DNA from: Ganoderma boninense
Taxonomy: Eukaryota > Basidiomycota > Agaricomycetes > Polyporales > Polyporaceae
Assembly (NCBI GenBank): GCA_002900995.3
Contig: CM035308.1
Location: 2,294,001 to 2,358,000 of the forward strand
Length of the DNA stretch: 64,000 nucleotides
Reading direction: 5' to 3'
Part shown: positions 21,188 through 33,000 of the stretch, piece by piece
How the letters are laid out: every line of letters begins with the position of its first letter
Numbering within the stretch: the first letter of the stretch is position 1
Translations under genes and position numbers: made by a program
The notes under the pieces: generated by a model
Database searches by the model: none
What the model saw: the letters and a program-made list of their open reading frames with translations, nothing else
What the model was told of the DNA's origin: nothing

Positions 21188-22438
21188 CTAGTGCCAGCCA
21201 GGGATTGCATAGGTGCGAGTAGTGCTAGCAGCACCCCGAGCGGAAGCACGGGCTCTCGTTCGGCCTCTCTCCAGCACGGGATTGCTGTAGCCTTGCACAC
21301 TACCCTCCTCCTCGCGCTCCTCCCGTTTCTGGTCGCAGTCGGCTTCTAGCGGCTTGCTCACCGGATTCTTCTCCAACGACTTTTCGATGTCTTCATCGCT
21401 CACAAGGGAGCGTGCACCAGTATATCCGTACTCAAACATACTGATGACCCTGCTAGCACCGCGCCCAATGACGGTGCCAATATGTCTGCTAGGCTCTCGA
21501 AACCTCTCGAGACCCAGTCCCGCGGAGGCACTCGAACTACGCCTTGAGCGGGATGTAAGGCGAGAGGAGTCTGGTGATCGCGAGCGCCCGCCTCTTCCAA
21601 TGCGTAAAGGGCGATGCGAGCTCTCCGCCTGAGCAACGCTGAGCGATACAATTGGGGCTGCAGTGGTCGTGCGATGGAGTGTGACTCTCCGATTTAACAC
21701 GGCGTGTCGAACATGCATATCAGAGGGTAGAAGGCGATCTGATGAGGGTCCGTGGCGTAGAGTGGGTGGAGGGAGTGAAGGTCGCTCCATATTTTGGAGT
21801 GGCAAGGACGGTAAGGTGGTGGTAGAAGGGACAACAGATTCACGGAAGGCGGACGACAGGGAAGAGTCTTTGTCGGTGCCAATCGGCCAGGAAGCATCCG
21901 ATGAAGGAGGATGGGATGGTCTAGACAAATGGAAAGAAGAAAGCGACGAGAGCGACGGAATCGCGAGAGTCCGGGCTGGCGGAGGCATTGGAGCGATCTG
22001 TTCCTTCGCAGCAGCATGATTGACGTGTATGTCTGACTTTTGCGTATACATGCCCTTCTCGTCGCACAGTGGAAATCTGGGGATGGGGTAAAGGAAAGGT
22101 TCATGGGCGTAAGGATGTGCGATGTTCTGATGGTTGGTACCTAAGACAGCGAGCGGAGCGCATACCGCCTTTTGACGAGGAGGTCGTCGCACCCTTGCAG
22201 CACGGTTATGAGGTTGGAGATGGGTAGTTCCATCAAATCCACTTGGTGATACTGAGAAGTCGAAGTTAAAGACGAGTTCTGGAGAGTCCTGACCGCGTAT
22301 AGGAGAGCAGGGGGGTAGATGTACGGATTGTCGACGCGGAATAGGTATTGGACTGGAAAGATTGGAGTCATGTTTCAACGAGGTTGGGAGGACCGATTTA
22401 TGAGAGCGAGGGCGGGACCACGATGAACAGAGGTCCAT
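21188..22438 (-). CDS. Ser/Pro/Arg-rich protein of unknown function
   Basis: The longest reading is 416 residues from ATG at 22438 to TAG at 21188-21190. It is dominated by Ser, Pro and Arg with SP, RS and SR dipeptides (for example SRLTSRSRRSSSASAG) and an acidic/basic stretch near the end (SDEDIEKSLEKNPVSK). No folded domain is recognised, so it is probably disordered and phosphorylated. A splice acceptor (CAG at about 22457-22455) and a good donor (GTAAGC) just upstream suggest that the 5' part of the transcript is spliced. Frames upstream are closed, so 22438 is the first usable ATG. It shares a divergent intergenic region with the Cdc11-like gene. Confidence 0.6.
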   Translation of the reverse strand: MDLCSSWSRPRSHKSVLPTSLKHDSNLSSPIPIPRRQSVHLPPCSPIRGQDSPELVFNFDFSVSPSGFDGTTHLQPHNRAARVRRPPRQKAVCAPLAVLGTNHQNIAHPYAHEPFLYPIPRFPLCDEKGMYTQKSDIHVNHAAAKEQIAPMPPPARTLAIPSLSSLSSFHLSRPSHPPSSDASWPIGTDKDSSLSSAFRESVVPSTTTLPSLPLQNMERPSLPPPTLRHGPSSDRLLPSDMHVRHAVLNRRVTLHRTTTAAPIVSLSVAQAESSHRPLRIGRGGRSRSPDSSRLTSRSRRSSSASAGLGLERFREPSRHIGTVIGRGASRVISMFEYGYTGARSLVSDEDIEKSLEKNPVSKPLEADCDQKREEREEEGSVQGYSNPVLERGRTRARASARGAASTTRTYAIPGWH

Positions 22439-23674
22439 AGATCGACCGTGTGGACTGCTGTCTATATGGGCTGAGGGGTGAGCTTATGCGATGAACGCTA
22501 TGATGGGGCTTACCGTTGTAGTTGCAGGGCAGTATGGGGCAATGGAAACGGCAATGTAGGGCGTTACGGTTATTGATATGAGCGTCTGAAGATGGAGTGG
22601 TCAGAGAGATCGTTTGTGTCAACAAGTTTCATGAGGGTGTCAATGACGTACATGAAACGCGTTGGGCGGTAGTGGTGGGAGGACGAGACTGCTACGCTGC
22701 TACGGCTGATTCGGAGGATCTAAAATGTTGGGTGTAAAGTGATGAATGAAGGGGGGGGATGGTTGCATGAGTGAGCTCTGGATACGCACGTAGTGGGAGC
22801 AATGTATGCGTGTGTTGGAGTAGCGGTTGTTGGGGGTTGGGAGGGAAGAAAGTGATGCAGGCTCTGATCGGGTGAAGGGCACTTTAGGGCGCTAGGAATG
22901 GGCGAGGCTAGTCAAGGAAGCTGTTCGGGAGACACGGGGGAATGGTGGGGGGCTAGAAGGGGAGGCGGCAAAATGGAAGGTACAAGGACTGAGGAGGGGT
23001 GAGGAAGGGATTTAGAATGCGGCAGGGCATACAAAGGGAGAATGCAAGGGATGTCAAGAGTGTGACGAGGGGTACTCACGGATGGAAGCAAAAAGTATAC
23101 GCCACCGGGCGGGCGACTGACAAGGGGGAGGAATGGGTCGACTGAAGGCGTGCGACGGCCTTGAAGAGGGCGAAAGGAGGTGGTGTGGTGGATGAAAGGC
23201 GGAAGATAGTGAGATGGGAGTGTCTGCGGTAGACGAGCACGCGTAGATGATGTCGGTGGAGGGGGTAGAGGAGGGCTGGAAAGATGTGGGCGGCAACCGG
23301 TGCAAGGACGGAAGACGGGGACAGAGAGGAGGGCCTGGAGACTGACACTGACACTGGCAGTGAGAGGGAGAGGAGGCGTAGACAGGAATCGCAAGTGGCA
23401 CTGTCCTGGCAGTGTCCAGCACAAGTCAAGTCCAGGACTCGAAAATCGTGTTTTGACGTCACTCGCGTGGCACAGACGCCCAGCGTGGACGGGCCGCGGT
23501 CACGTGTGGAGAACGCGAGGCGGGTTGAGTTAGCTCAGTTGGTGTCTTCTCCTCGAGTGCGGGCGGTGGCTGCTCGTGCTCGGTCCTCTCCCCGCCGTCC
23601 TCCTCCCCCATCCACAGTTTGCCCTCTTCCCGTCTGCTCCTCCCCCGCTCCCAGTCTACCCCTGTCCCTAGTGC
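22439..23674. promoter_or_regulatory. Divergent intergenic region, CT-rich on the minus strand
   Basis: This 1.2-kb region separates two divergent genes. On the minus strand it is strongly pyrimidine-rich, as expected of a fungal 5' UTR or core promoter, and has a likely 5'-UTR intron (donor GTAAGC at 22512, acceptor near 22455). The TAGCTCAGTTGGT word near 23531 looks like a tRNA A box but no B box follows. Confidence 0.4.
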
Positions 23675-26600
23675 ATGTCCTCTTCTCAGCCTAAACCTGC
23701 TTGGCTCACCGACGAGCTCGCTGACGTCGACGAATGGATCGATTGGCAAGATGAATCCCACTCCCTCGACCCCGACCAGTCTGGCTCAGAGCTCTCTTTC
23801 ACTCAGCCTCTGGGCTCCGTTCTCGTCCGCAACAGCGATCTTGCCTCCTCCCCCGCCACATCAGCCACCGATGATTCTCGTGGCACCTTCATCGTCCGAG
23901 AGGACCTCCCCACCGTCCCTCTCCTCCCCAAGACCCCCGGTCGAAACAACAAGCCCGCCGTCAAGGACTTTTTCAGTCCTCTCGCTCTCGAGAAGATGTT
24001 TGAGCCTCCTTCCCCTCCACACCAACTCCCCTCCTTGCCCTCCGCCTCACGACCCACAGCTGCCCCTCCTGTTCCCTCCCGTCTCTCCCAAGTTCACGTC
24101 CCCCCCTCAGAGCCATCCCTCCTCGACGAACTCGATGATCGACCCACCTCTGCCGTAACACTCCCATCACAGGATCACGACGCCTTGAAAGTTCAAGGTC
24201 CACAAACTCAATTCACCTTCACCGCTCCCCGTCCCAGTCCCTTCAACCCTGCAGGACCTATCCCCGACGCCCAGAGTACCCCAGGACCCGGCAATCCAAC
24301 TCCCCATCTCAATCCTCCTCCCACAGATCCGCGCCTTCGTCTTTTCCAGTTCCAGTACGACACTTTCACCCGCGATCACCTATCCGCAATGGTCGACTCC
24401 ATCGCCGTGAACACCCCATCTGGTGACGGAGGTCCCACCACCCACAGTAGTCAGCGCACAACTCCCTCGGTCCTCTCTCCGGTAGAAGAGTCCAGCTTCT
24501 CCCGCCTGCGCAGTGCAAAGCGTCTCAAGCTCAGCCCTGCCAGCGATTTCAGCGGGGAGAAAGGCGACGGGGATGCCATAATTATGCGTCCCCTCTCGCG
24601 AAGAGATTACGTCGGAGAATCCAGGAACCTCATGGATCAGATCCGCCAAGCACGAGACTTCTCTACCGTATCTACTGTTGCGACCGCACGGTCACCTGCA
24701 GCAGAGCCTGTCCAAGGACTGGACCATCTCGTGAAGGAGCCGCAGCCTCTACGTGCGTGCTTTTTGTTCATGGCACTTATCATGATGTTTTGACCGTGTT
24801 TTTGTAGAAGCACCCTCCTTCCTCACAGTCCCAGAAAGTGGTCCAAGTAAAGACCCTTCGCCGAACGGCACGACCTCGTCCAAACGCTCCGGCTATTCAT
24901 CGCTAGGTTATAGGCAACAGGCGGCCAGTCTCATGGCTCAAATTCGGAATGATATGAAAGGATCGAAGCGAATGTTTTCAGGAGACACTGAAGCATCTCA
25001 CCTTCGCAACGACGATGTTACGGAGGCGTCATCCATAGTCTCCGCAGATCTCACAGTTCCGTCCCTCCGCTCCCGCAACGGCGATTCGACTGCTTACGCT
25101 CGACTGCGTAGGCCAAGCGAAGTGCTGTCGCAAAGCCGCCGTCCCTCCATGGCTGTGTCCAGCAGGGTATCCAGTGTATCGTGGGGCAAGCAACGTGCAG
25201 GTTCCAGTCCACGACCTAGTCCTCGCAAGCCGTCAGTTGTGCGTCCCACCCACTCCGCCCACCCTCCTCCGACCTTACGCGCGAGATATCGGAAGAGTTC
25301 ACCCGCATGTCTGTCAGCGAAACCTCCCGTATGCTTTCTCAATTCCCGGTACCCCCAGTGCCCGGTTCTCTTCCTCCCCCAGTCCGTCTCGTCACAGCTT
25401 CCACGTCAACCGCCCCAGGATCTCCGGTGAGGCCAAGCCCTGGACATCTCGCTCCGCCCAACGTCCCAGCATATCCATCGTCGTCACTGCGTGCTGGACG
25501 TAACGCAGACTTGACACGTTTCGTCTCCTCCAGCACGGCCTCGGGAACAACATTAACCACAGGGAGCGCCGATTCCTTTGTTAAGCATGCTGGGCCGAAG
25601 CAAATGGTGCAAATCACTCCTAACGATGTCGGGGCACTACTCGCTGATAGGGTTGGCAAGATGGTTTTCGACCGGGTCATGATGCGATGGGTGAAGGCTA
25701 CCGCACTCGCTACATCTGGGATTCCGGAGGCTGAGGCATGCGCTGCTGTGGGCTCTGCCGGCGCAGCTTTGACTGTGGAAATCGGCGTGGTGCGAAATGT
25801 AGAGGAAGATCAGGACAATGAGAGCGAGGATCCCTTTCGCGACATCGAGAGTCTGCGGGAGGAAGACTCGGACGATCACGTGGAGAATGTTGACAGGGGG
25901 GACCATGCAGTCGATGAAGGCGATTCGATGCCTCTCGAGAAGAGCCGAATCGAGGAGGTGCTTGAAGAGGACATTGAAGATGAAGAGGAAGCTGAGTTGA
26001 CATCCTTCTCGACCGACGGCCCGTCGCACGATTTCGCACAGGACGTTCCGATTGACGATACAGAGGAGGATGTGGACATATCCTACACGGAAAGCGATAT
26101 ATCTCACGACCGGGAAGAAGGTACCAGGAGCACGATCCCAACCGCGACCTTGGACCTCCAATTAGACAAATCAGGTATCGGCATTGGCATTGGAATCGAT
26201 GAAGAGTCCACAGTCGAGCCCGCATTCGCAGACACTCCTCCCCGTTTCATCGCTGCAACCCCTTGCTTCGCTCCCTCAGCGACTCCCGAGCTACCCTCTC
26301 GAATCAATGGCGGGCCAGATGTAGTCGCGAATACGCCTGCTCCACGCTCGGTGCTCAAAAGCGCCAGCGCAACGCCCATGTCAGCATTGAAGGATCCCAA
26401 TCGTGCTCATATGCGCACTCCAGCAAACAAGAGCGGCCATCGCCGATCGGTCAGTTTCTCGGACGGCAAACGCGAGGGACCAATTGTGGGCATTGGGCGA
26501 AACGCGCCCACCCCAGAGGGTTCTGCAATTGGCGAGGAAGACAGTCCTCTGGCATCGAGTTCGCGAAACGAGGACAAGCACAATGCGGCTCTTGTTCCAT

Positions 26601-29600
26601 CTGCCAGGTCAAAGAGGATTGCGGAGATGCTTGGGGACTTGGAGAGCACAGGTAAGTCCAACAAAGCGCGAGACATATCGACGTGTCGACTAAACGCCGC
26701 GGCAACCCAGACGTAGAAGAAGATTCGCCCTCAAAAGTGAGCACCTCGTCGCGCCCGATTGCCGATGAGCTCTACCCTCTTCAACAGCGGCGGTCAAGTG
26801 CCGGTCCTGGTGCGCCGTCTGACGGCCATACATCCCGCCATGTCTTCACAGCATCCCGGTCGACGCCCAATCTCAGCCGCGCAGGAGGTAACGCTACTTT
26901 CCTAACGGAATGTAGCTTCGGAGTGGCCCATGATCGATTAGTGCAAGTGATAACGGACGTGCAGCCATTCGAGCCCTACTGGGAGGAGCTCACCTCCATC
27001 GACCTCTCGAATCGCAACCTAGACAGCACCGCGCGACTCAAGGAATTCCTTCCTCGACTGGATTCGCTTTCTCTGTGAGTATTTCATCTTCTTTGTCTCC
27101 TAATGGGAGGATGGAGCCATGCGGAGACCTGGATGAGCCCAACCATAAATTGTCAGCCATTCACATGGCTAAGTGAGGGGTGCGAAGACCGAAACCACCG
27201 AGAGGAAGGTGGGGGTAAGGGGGGCTCGTTGCCTGGCCTAGTCTAGCTAAAGGAAGCCTAGGAAGCTGGGCGTTGCCGGTCGCCGGTGGCAGGAGCTGAT
27301 GCAAATTGACACCTGCAGGAACTCGAACCAGCTCTCCTGGCTTAGCGGCGTCCCTGGCACATTACGGTCACTCTCTGTTGCATCAAACCTGTGCGTGCCC
27401 ATCTCTTCCGCTAAATGGGAATCTTTGCCAATTCAATGACATCTTTGTCCCATGCTTCACCAGCCTTACAGCAGTCACTTCATTTAGCCATTTGCTCAAC
27501 CTCGAGAACTTGGACATCAGCCGAAATCAAATCGACTCGCTCCGTCGTAAGTTTCCGGGTCTTAATTATGTTTGAATGACATCCTTACACACGGTACCTT
27601 GTTCCGCTTTTGCTGTTCAGAGCTGGAGTGCTTGCGACATTTGAGGGAACTGCGAGCTGATGGCAACCGGATTGGTAGTGTTGACGGCCTCCAGAAGATG
27701 GACGGCCTAATCAAGCTAAGTCTGCAAGAGAATATCATCCGCTCCTTGGATCTTCGCGACTTTAAGTGGTGCGTTCTGAAAACCTCATCTATCATCCATC
27801 TTCCATTCTCTTTGTTTTCTGGATGCTTTCTTCTTCTCCGGTGCAGAGCGCACGACTTCACGTGGGCAGTTGCTAAGCTCCCTTGTTACCACTCTGTTCC
27901 CGGATAATTTTGGATGGGCGTGTCATCTATCACGTCGAATGACGAGATACTCACACACACTTTGTTTGTTAGGACTCGGTTGGAGATGTTGAATGCAAGC
28001 CAAAACAGGATAAGCATCATCGGCGGGTTGACCTCTTTGCCATCACTTGTTGCGCTCAATCTTGGTGCGTGGTTCGGAGTTGTCTTTATCCTCCTGCCTT
28101 TCGTTCCGCCGCGCCAAGCGTTCCATCCGACGTGGTGGGAATTTTTCAGTTTTCGTGACGATAGGACTTATTGCACAGACAGGCGGACATTGACTTGAAT
28201 CACCGAGTGATCCGTGCACCGTCGCTGATTCAATATCATCATCCCAGCCGCCTTCTGCATTGATGTCACACCTTCGATGTCTGAGCTGAGACTGGTGGGG
28301 ACAGGAATGCTGATATTCTTGTCAACTATGCAGACAACAATCTACTGGGCGAATTTGAGCCGGAAGCACCGATGCCACGACTACGAATTCTGCGACTGAG
28401 CAATAATCGATTGCACAGTGTGAATGGTGCAGCGTATCCGAACGTTCGCACGCTGTATGCCGACAATAATGTCCTGGGGACGATTGTGAAGGCGTACCGG
28501 CTGGCCAAGTTGGAGAATCTCAGCGTTCGGAATCAGAGTGGACGGGCTGGACTGTGAGTGACATCCGAGGACTTTGGTATCCTCGGAGTTGCACACCCTC
28601 TTTGGTTTCTTACGTTGCTGACGAGAGCCATATGTGACTAGGACCATATCGATCCGAGACGTGCGAGATGTGAAGCGGCTGTATCTGTCCGGTACGTGTT
28701 CTCTTGCTATCCTGAGCGCAAATCCATACGGCGCGACCGGTGGAGGCGTTCGCGGAACCATCGGGAGCTGACCAAGCATTCTCAACACCCCAATCCATGA
28801 ATGGTTATGAACGGATGCTTTTGGACTGGCGATACAGGCAACCCTCTGAAGTCAGGCTTCATGGCTGAGCCGTGTTACAACCTGGTATACCTGGAATTGG
28901 CGGCATGCCGACTTATGAGGCTCCCCGGGGAGTTTTCGCGTATGGTTCCCAACGTGCGGGTACTGAACCTGAACTACAACTTCCTGGAGGATCCTGGGCC
29001 GCTCGAAGGCCTGAGCCGGCTGCGAAAGCTGACCATCATTGGCTCGCGGATCAAGGGCGCGAAGCAGCTGATACGTATCGTGCGAGGCATGAAGGACGTC
29101 GAGATGATTGATTTCAGGTGCGTCCGCCGCCGCCTTCTCGCTTCCCTTCCCCGCTCCCCCCAGACGCCCACTCCCTCTCACGCCAACCGCCGTACGCACT
29201 CCGAGTGGCGCCATTGGATCCCTCCCCTCCGCCGTCCCTCCCCTCCTTCGGTTTCTCTTGCGAGCTTATTCTTCGCATTCCCTGCATTCCTCTCCTCCCT
29301 CTGTCTGAAATATTGTGCTCGATGCTAACGTGCTACTCAATCTCCCCTCCCCCACCGGCCGATTCCCCACTCTCGTTCGTCAACGGGCTTGCTCCCCCAA
29401 TAGGATGAATCCTTGCACCCTTGGGTGGTATCTCCCCCTACTCGTCAAGGACCTCCCAGGTGCATTGCAACCGTCAGACCGCGACCGTCCAGGCGACCTT
29501 CCTGCCTTGGAATCGGCCCAATCAGGCGGCGCACATCCGGCCGAAACACATCTGCTGCCTTTCTCCTCTTCGTCTCATGATTCTCACTCCCACCGCCCCA

Positions 29601-30043
29601 GTAGTCGCGAAGAGAAGAAGCGACCCTGCTCGGACTCAACTTCGGATGTTGCTTCAAGCACCGCGCTCCACGGAGTCTCCCCAAACGTTCCTCATGCCGT
29701 CGTCCCCAGCTCTGATTCCGATCCCAGTCGCAGTGGCGGCGTAGGCGCCACCGTTGGTGACACACAGAAGCGTCGTGAACGAGGCCAGAACGAGCTCGCC
29801 TGGCGCGAACTAGATGCCAAGTTCCGCAGGGATCTCCCGGACGATGCTTACGTTGGCCGTCTCGCCTACCGTGGCCTCGTCATGCGCGCCTGTCCAAAAA
29901 TCGTCATGCTCGACGGTGTCCAGGTAGAGCGCAAGGAGCGCGACAAGGCCGAGCGTCTCCTTCGTACCATCTTCAGTGCCGGCAAAGCGAAGGATGCCGG
30001 TCTGTCCGGTGTCGGGATCGAGCTTGAAGCCAGCAAGAGCTAG
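23675..30043 (+). CDS. Cdc11/Nud1-like septation (SIN/MEN) scaffold, leucine-rich-repeat protein, 12 exons
   Basis: Exons: 23675-24752, 24808-25235, 25286-26651, 26711-27074, 27319-27390, 27464-27546, 27620-27768 (may start at 27621), 27973-28064, 28334-28553, 28642-28691, 28838-29117, 29404-30043; about 1606 residues. The N-terminal two-thirds are disordered, Ser/Pro-rich, then acidic. The C-terminal third carries at least ten leucine-rich repeats (LTSIDLSNRNL, NLENLDISRNQID, LKLSLQENIIRSLDL, MLNASQNRISIIGGL, LRILRLSNNRLHSV, VRVLNLNYNFLED). It ends with a cap containing MNPCTLGWYLPLLVKD and RACPKIVMLDGVQV. This layout is that of the spindle-pole-body anchor of the septation initiation or mitotic exit network, which docks Sid4/Cnm67-type proteins and Tem1/Spg1 signalling. 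Introns 4, 7, 8 and 11 are long (204-286 nt). The 25236-25285 intron has a weak GTTGTG donor. Confidence 0.8.
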
Positions 30044-33000
30044 CGCATATCCGATTTCCGTTTCCCCCCAACCGCTAGCTATCACCGCTGGTCGGGTGTG
30101 CAACTCAAGTGACCGCCTCCGTCAGATGGGGCTGCCCAGTTCTGTGCCTCCATCCCCTGCCCTGGTGCCGGCCGCATTCCAGGAGCGGGTAGGGCCAACG
30201 GGACCGTCTCATCTTCCGATAGAGCAGCTCCACCGTCGCCGCGTCGCACCTAGATGTTCACGATAATATCACGGACTCATTAACGGCGCGATCTCTCCCC
30301 CATCTCCGAATTAGCCGGTGCACGGAAGGGCATGGTTTAGGCTATCTTATATCACACGCGTCAACCGCCTAGGGAATGTGCCAGGCAGCAGCGGAGGGAG
30401 ACGCGATTCGGGACACAGGCTCGCCACGTTGTGCCACTGCTAGCCGCCGGTATGTCGAATCCTACACTTCCATTGCTTGGACGCCGAAAGCTATGGGACA
30501 TGAAGTTCTACGATCTATCCTCTACCTATGTGCTGTATCCACTGCTTTGCATTATTTACTGCTGTCAATCACATCGAATTACGTCTAACATTCTACTCTC
30601 CTTCTATGCGATAGTACAAGCCATGCTCTTCGATCGTACACATAGTTCAAGGCCACGCAAATCGCGTAAAAAAATGCCCATCATTCACAGCGGTTTGACG
30701 CTTTTTCAACTCTTGGCGTTTCGAGCTCAAGCCACTCCTTCGCCTCTGAATAAAATAACTACAGGATGGAGTGAACCATCATAGATCGCCCTCGAAATAT
30801 ACGGAGAGTGCGGTTCCTAAACATACTAGAAAGGTGATGAATCCCAGACCTTGTCCCTCCTGTTTCCGGCAGCAAAACGCGACTGGGCTGAGAGAATGGT
30901 CAGACGAGCATTCGATGTTGCTTAGTACGCGTAGTGAGTTTCCCCTGTTCCTCTTCACCTTTAAGCCTGATAGTCAGCTGTAGATTACATAGCAGCTTCA
31001 CCTCATGGCGCCACCCCATGCCTGCAGATAGCCACTAATAATGGATGGCAGCAAGACAACCTCCAAGCTTGTCCGCGTCCGCTTCAAATTCGTACAATAT
31101 GTATGTGGCAGCCGATTGGAATAAATCACCACCCTAAAAGCAGAAAAGCTAGGGGCTTCAAAGAATCCCTGCTTTCCCTTCCTTGGTACCGTTGCTGAGG
31201 GCGAGTAATAGTCATTCGTTCTCAAACGCTCGGGAGTATAAAGTGCGGTGATGCTCTTAGTCTAACCTGCTATCAAGGTCGCTCTACCTGTCGAGTTGTA
31301 ACACGTCAGTATTCCCTCCGGCCACGCGCATCGGCGCTGCAGAACACATGTTGAATAAATTTCTTCTCGGCACTGCTGGACATAAAGCGGTGCCACCAGC
31401 ATGCACTGCAACTCGTGGACAAAGGTAGCCTGTATCACCCAGGCGCGCCCATTGGACGCGGGTGACTACTAACAACCGCGTACTCACCTCCGGTGCTTCC
31501 CATCCTGCAATCCTTCGGGCCCCGAACTCCCGGCAGCCCCCCTCGTAGTCAACGACATGTTCTAACCCACTAATCATGCCTGCGTCCTCTTGCCCTCATA
31601 GCCGGCTCCATGTTAGTCTTCTCGAGGATCCTCGTGCGGTCGGATCTCCACGCTAGCCTTGTAATCGTGGTGAGCATGCTCTCATCTGCCACTCCCAATG
31701 GGCATCCCAATTGCCTGGTATGTGAACTGGGACAGGCAGGCGCGGAAAGACGGATTCGACCTTCAGAGACTGAGCTTCGGTGAAGTGGACTACGTATAGA
31801 AATCTGATGCGCCAGTGGCGGTGGTCCGTGGGGCATCGCAGCTAAGACCGCAGAAAGCTGTGTTAAGGTTCGGCAATTCGGGGAGACCCCAAACTCACCT
31901 AAACCCTCTAATATATTTGGCTCTCATCGACGGGAAGTCCAGGCGGTGGTTGCTAGCGGTTGAAACACAGGGTCCTCATTAAGAATCGAGTTGGGAGGCA
32001 GGCGACGAAGGGGATGCTACCTACATCGTTAGCGGTGTTTTAAGTCAGGTTAACTACCCCGGCGCACACGTGGCTTGAAGCTTAGGGTTCGATACGAGGG
32101 CGATATGCGCTTTGTGTTTACTCAGGGGAGACGAGTTGTCTCAGGAGCCTCCCTCGAACTTGTCGGTATCTAGCATGAGATGTAGTGAGCACAAGACTAC
32201 CCGACAATGTGCATGATCTGCAACACGAACGATCGAGGAATGGAGAGGACGCCCATGGGACTCCATCGCACCAAAAGCGATATTCGGGCAAATCGGCCTC
32301 TCCCACCCACGCCCGCCGCGTACCGCAAGATGCCATCCGCCCCAGCCCATGAGTGGGGAACAGAGCGCCAACGAATGCATCTACCCATCGTGAGCCACGT
32401 CCAAGGTTTAGTGACGAGGAATAGAGAAGCTCCGTACACACCTCGGCTAACAAGAACCGTGCGTGCCCTGGGTGGATGACGGCACAGGGGTGTTTGAATT
32501 CGGCGCGATCTCCCGCGTTTTCCAGGCCCGACTAGCGGGCCAAAGAGACCACACACACATACGTCCAGTCCATATCCGGTAATTAAGACTGAGGAACCCA
32601 CCGTTGCGGTGCTTACGGGGCCAGCGACTTGGGGTTGCCATTCTTCCATAGCAGTCCTCGGCAAAGTCGGTGAAGCACGCTGTGCGCGGGACGAGCACCG
32701 TGAGATTTGCGACAAATGCGCACCGTTGTGTCATTCGATATGGGCGCCGGAATGAGGTATATGCTTTTGACTATGTCGTACGGACACAGCAACATCGGGG
32801 GGACCAGCCGTTCGGCATGATGTAAAGCCCTGAGGGAGAGGCGACTGCGGGTTCATGGATGGGCGCACAAGAGTGTGTCGACCCAAGGTTGCAGAGAGGG
32901 GGCAAAAGGAGCGGTGCATAGACTGGGAGGCGGAGTCAATGCGGTGACCGCTATCCAGGTGCGAGAGGCCAAAATGCCGAAAATACATACACGAGCGCAG

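Noticed and set aside
23526..23600. tRNA gene suggested by TAGCTCAGTTGGT, a perfect A-box word
   Set aside because: No GGTTCGA-type B box follows at the right distance and no acceptor or anticodon stem can be drawn.
30452..30784. Possible small protein starting MSNPTLPLLGRRKLWD
   Set aside because: Composition changes midway to UTR-like text, and no family or splice evidence supports it.
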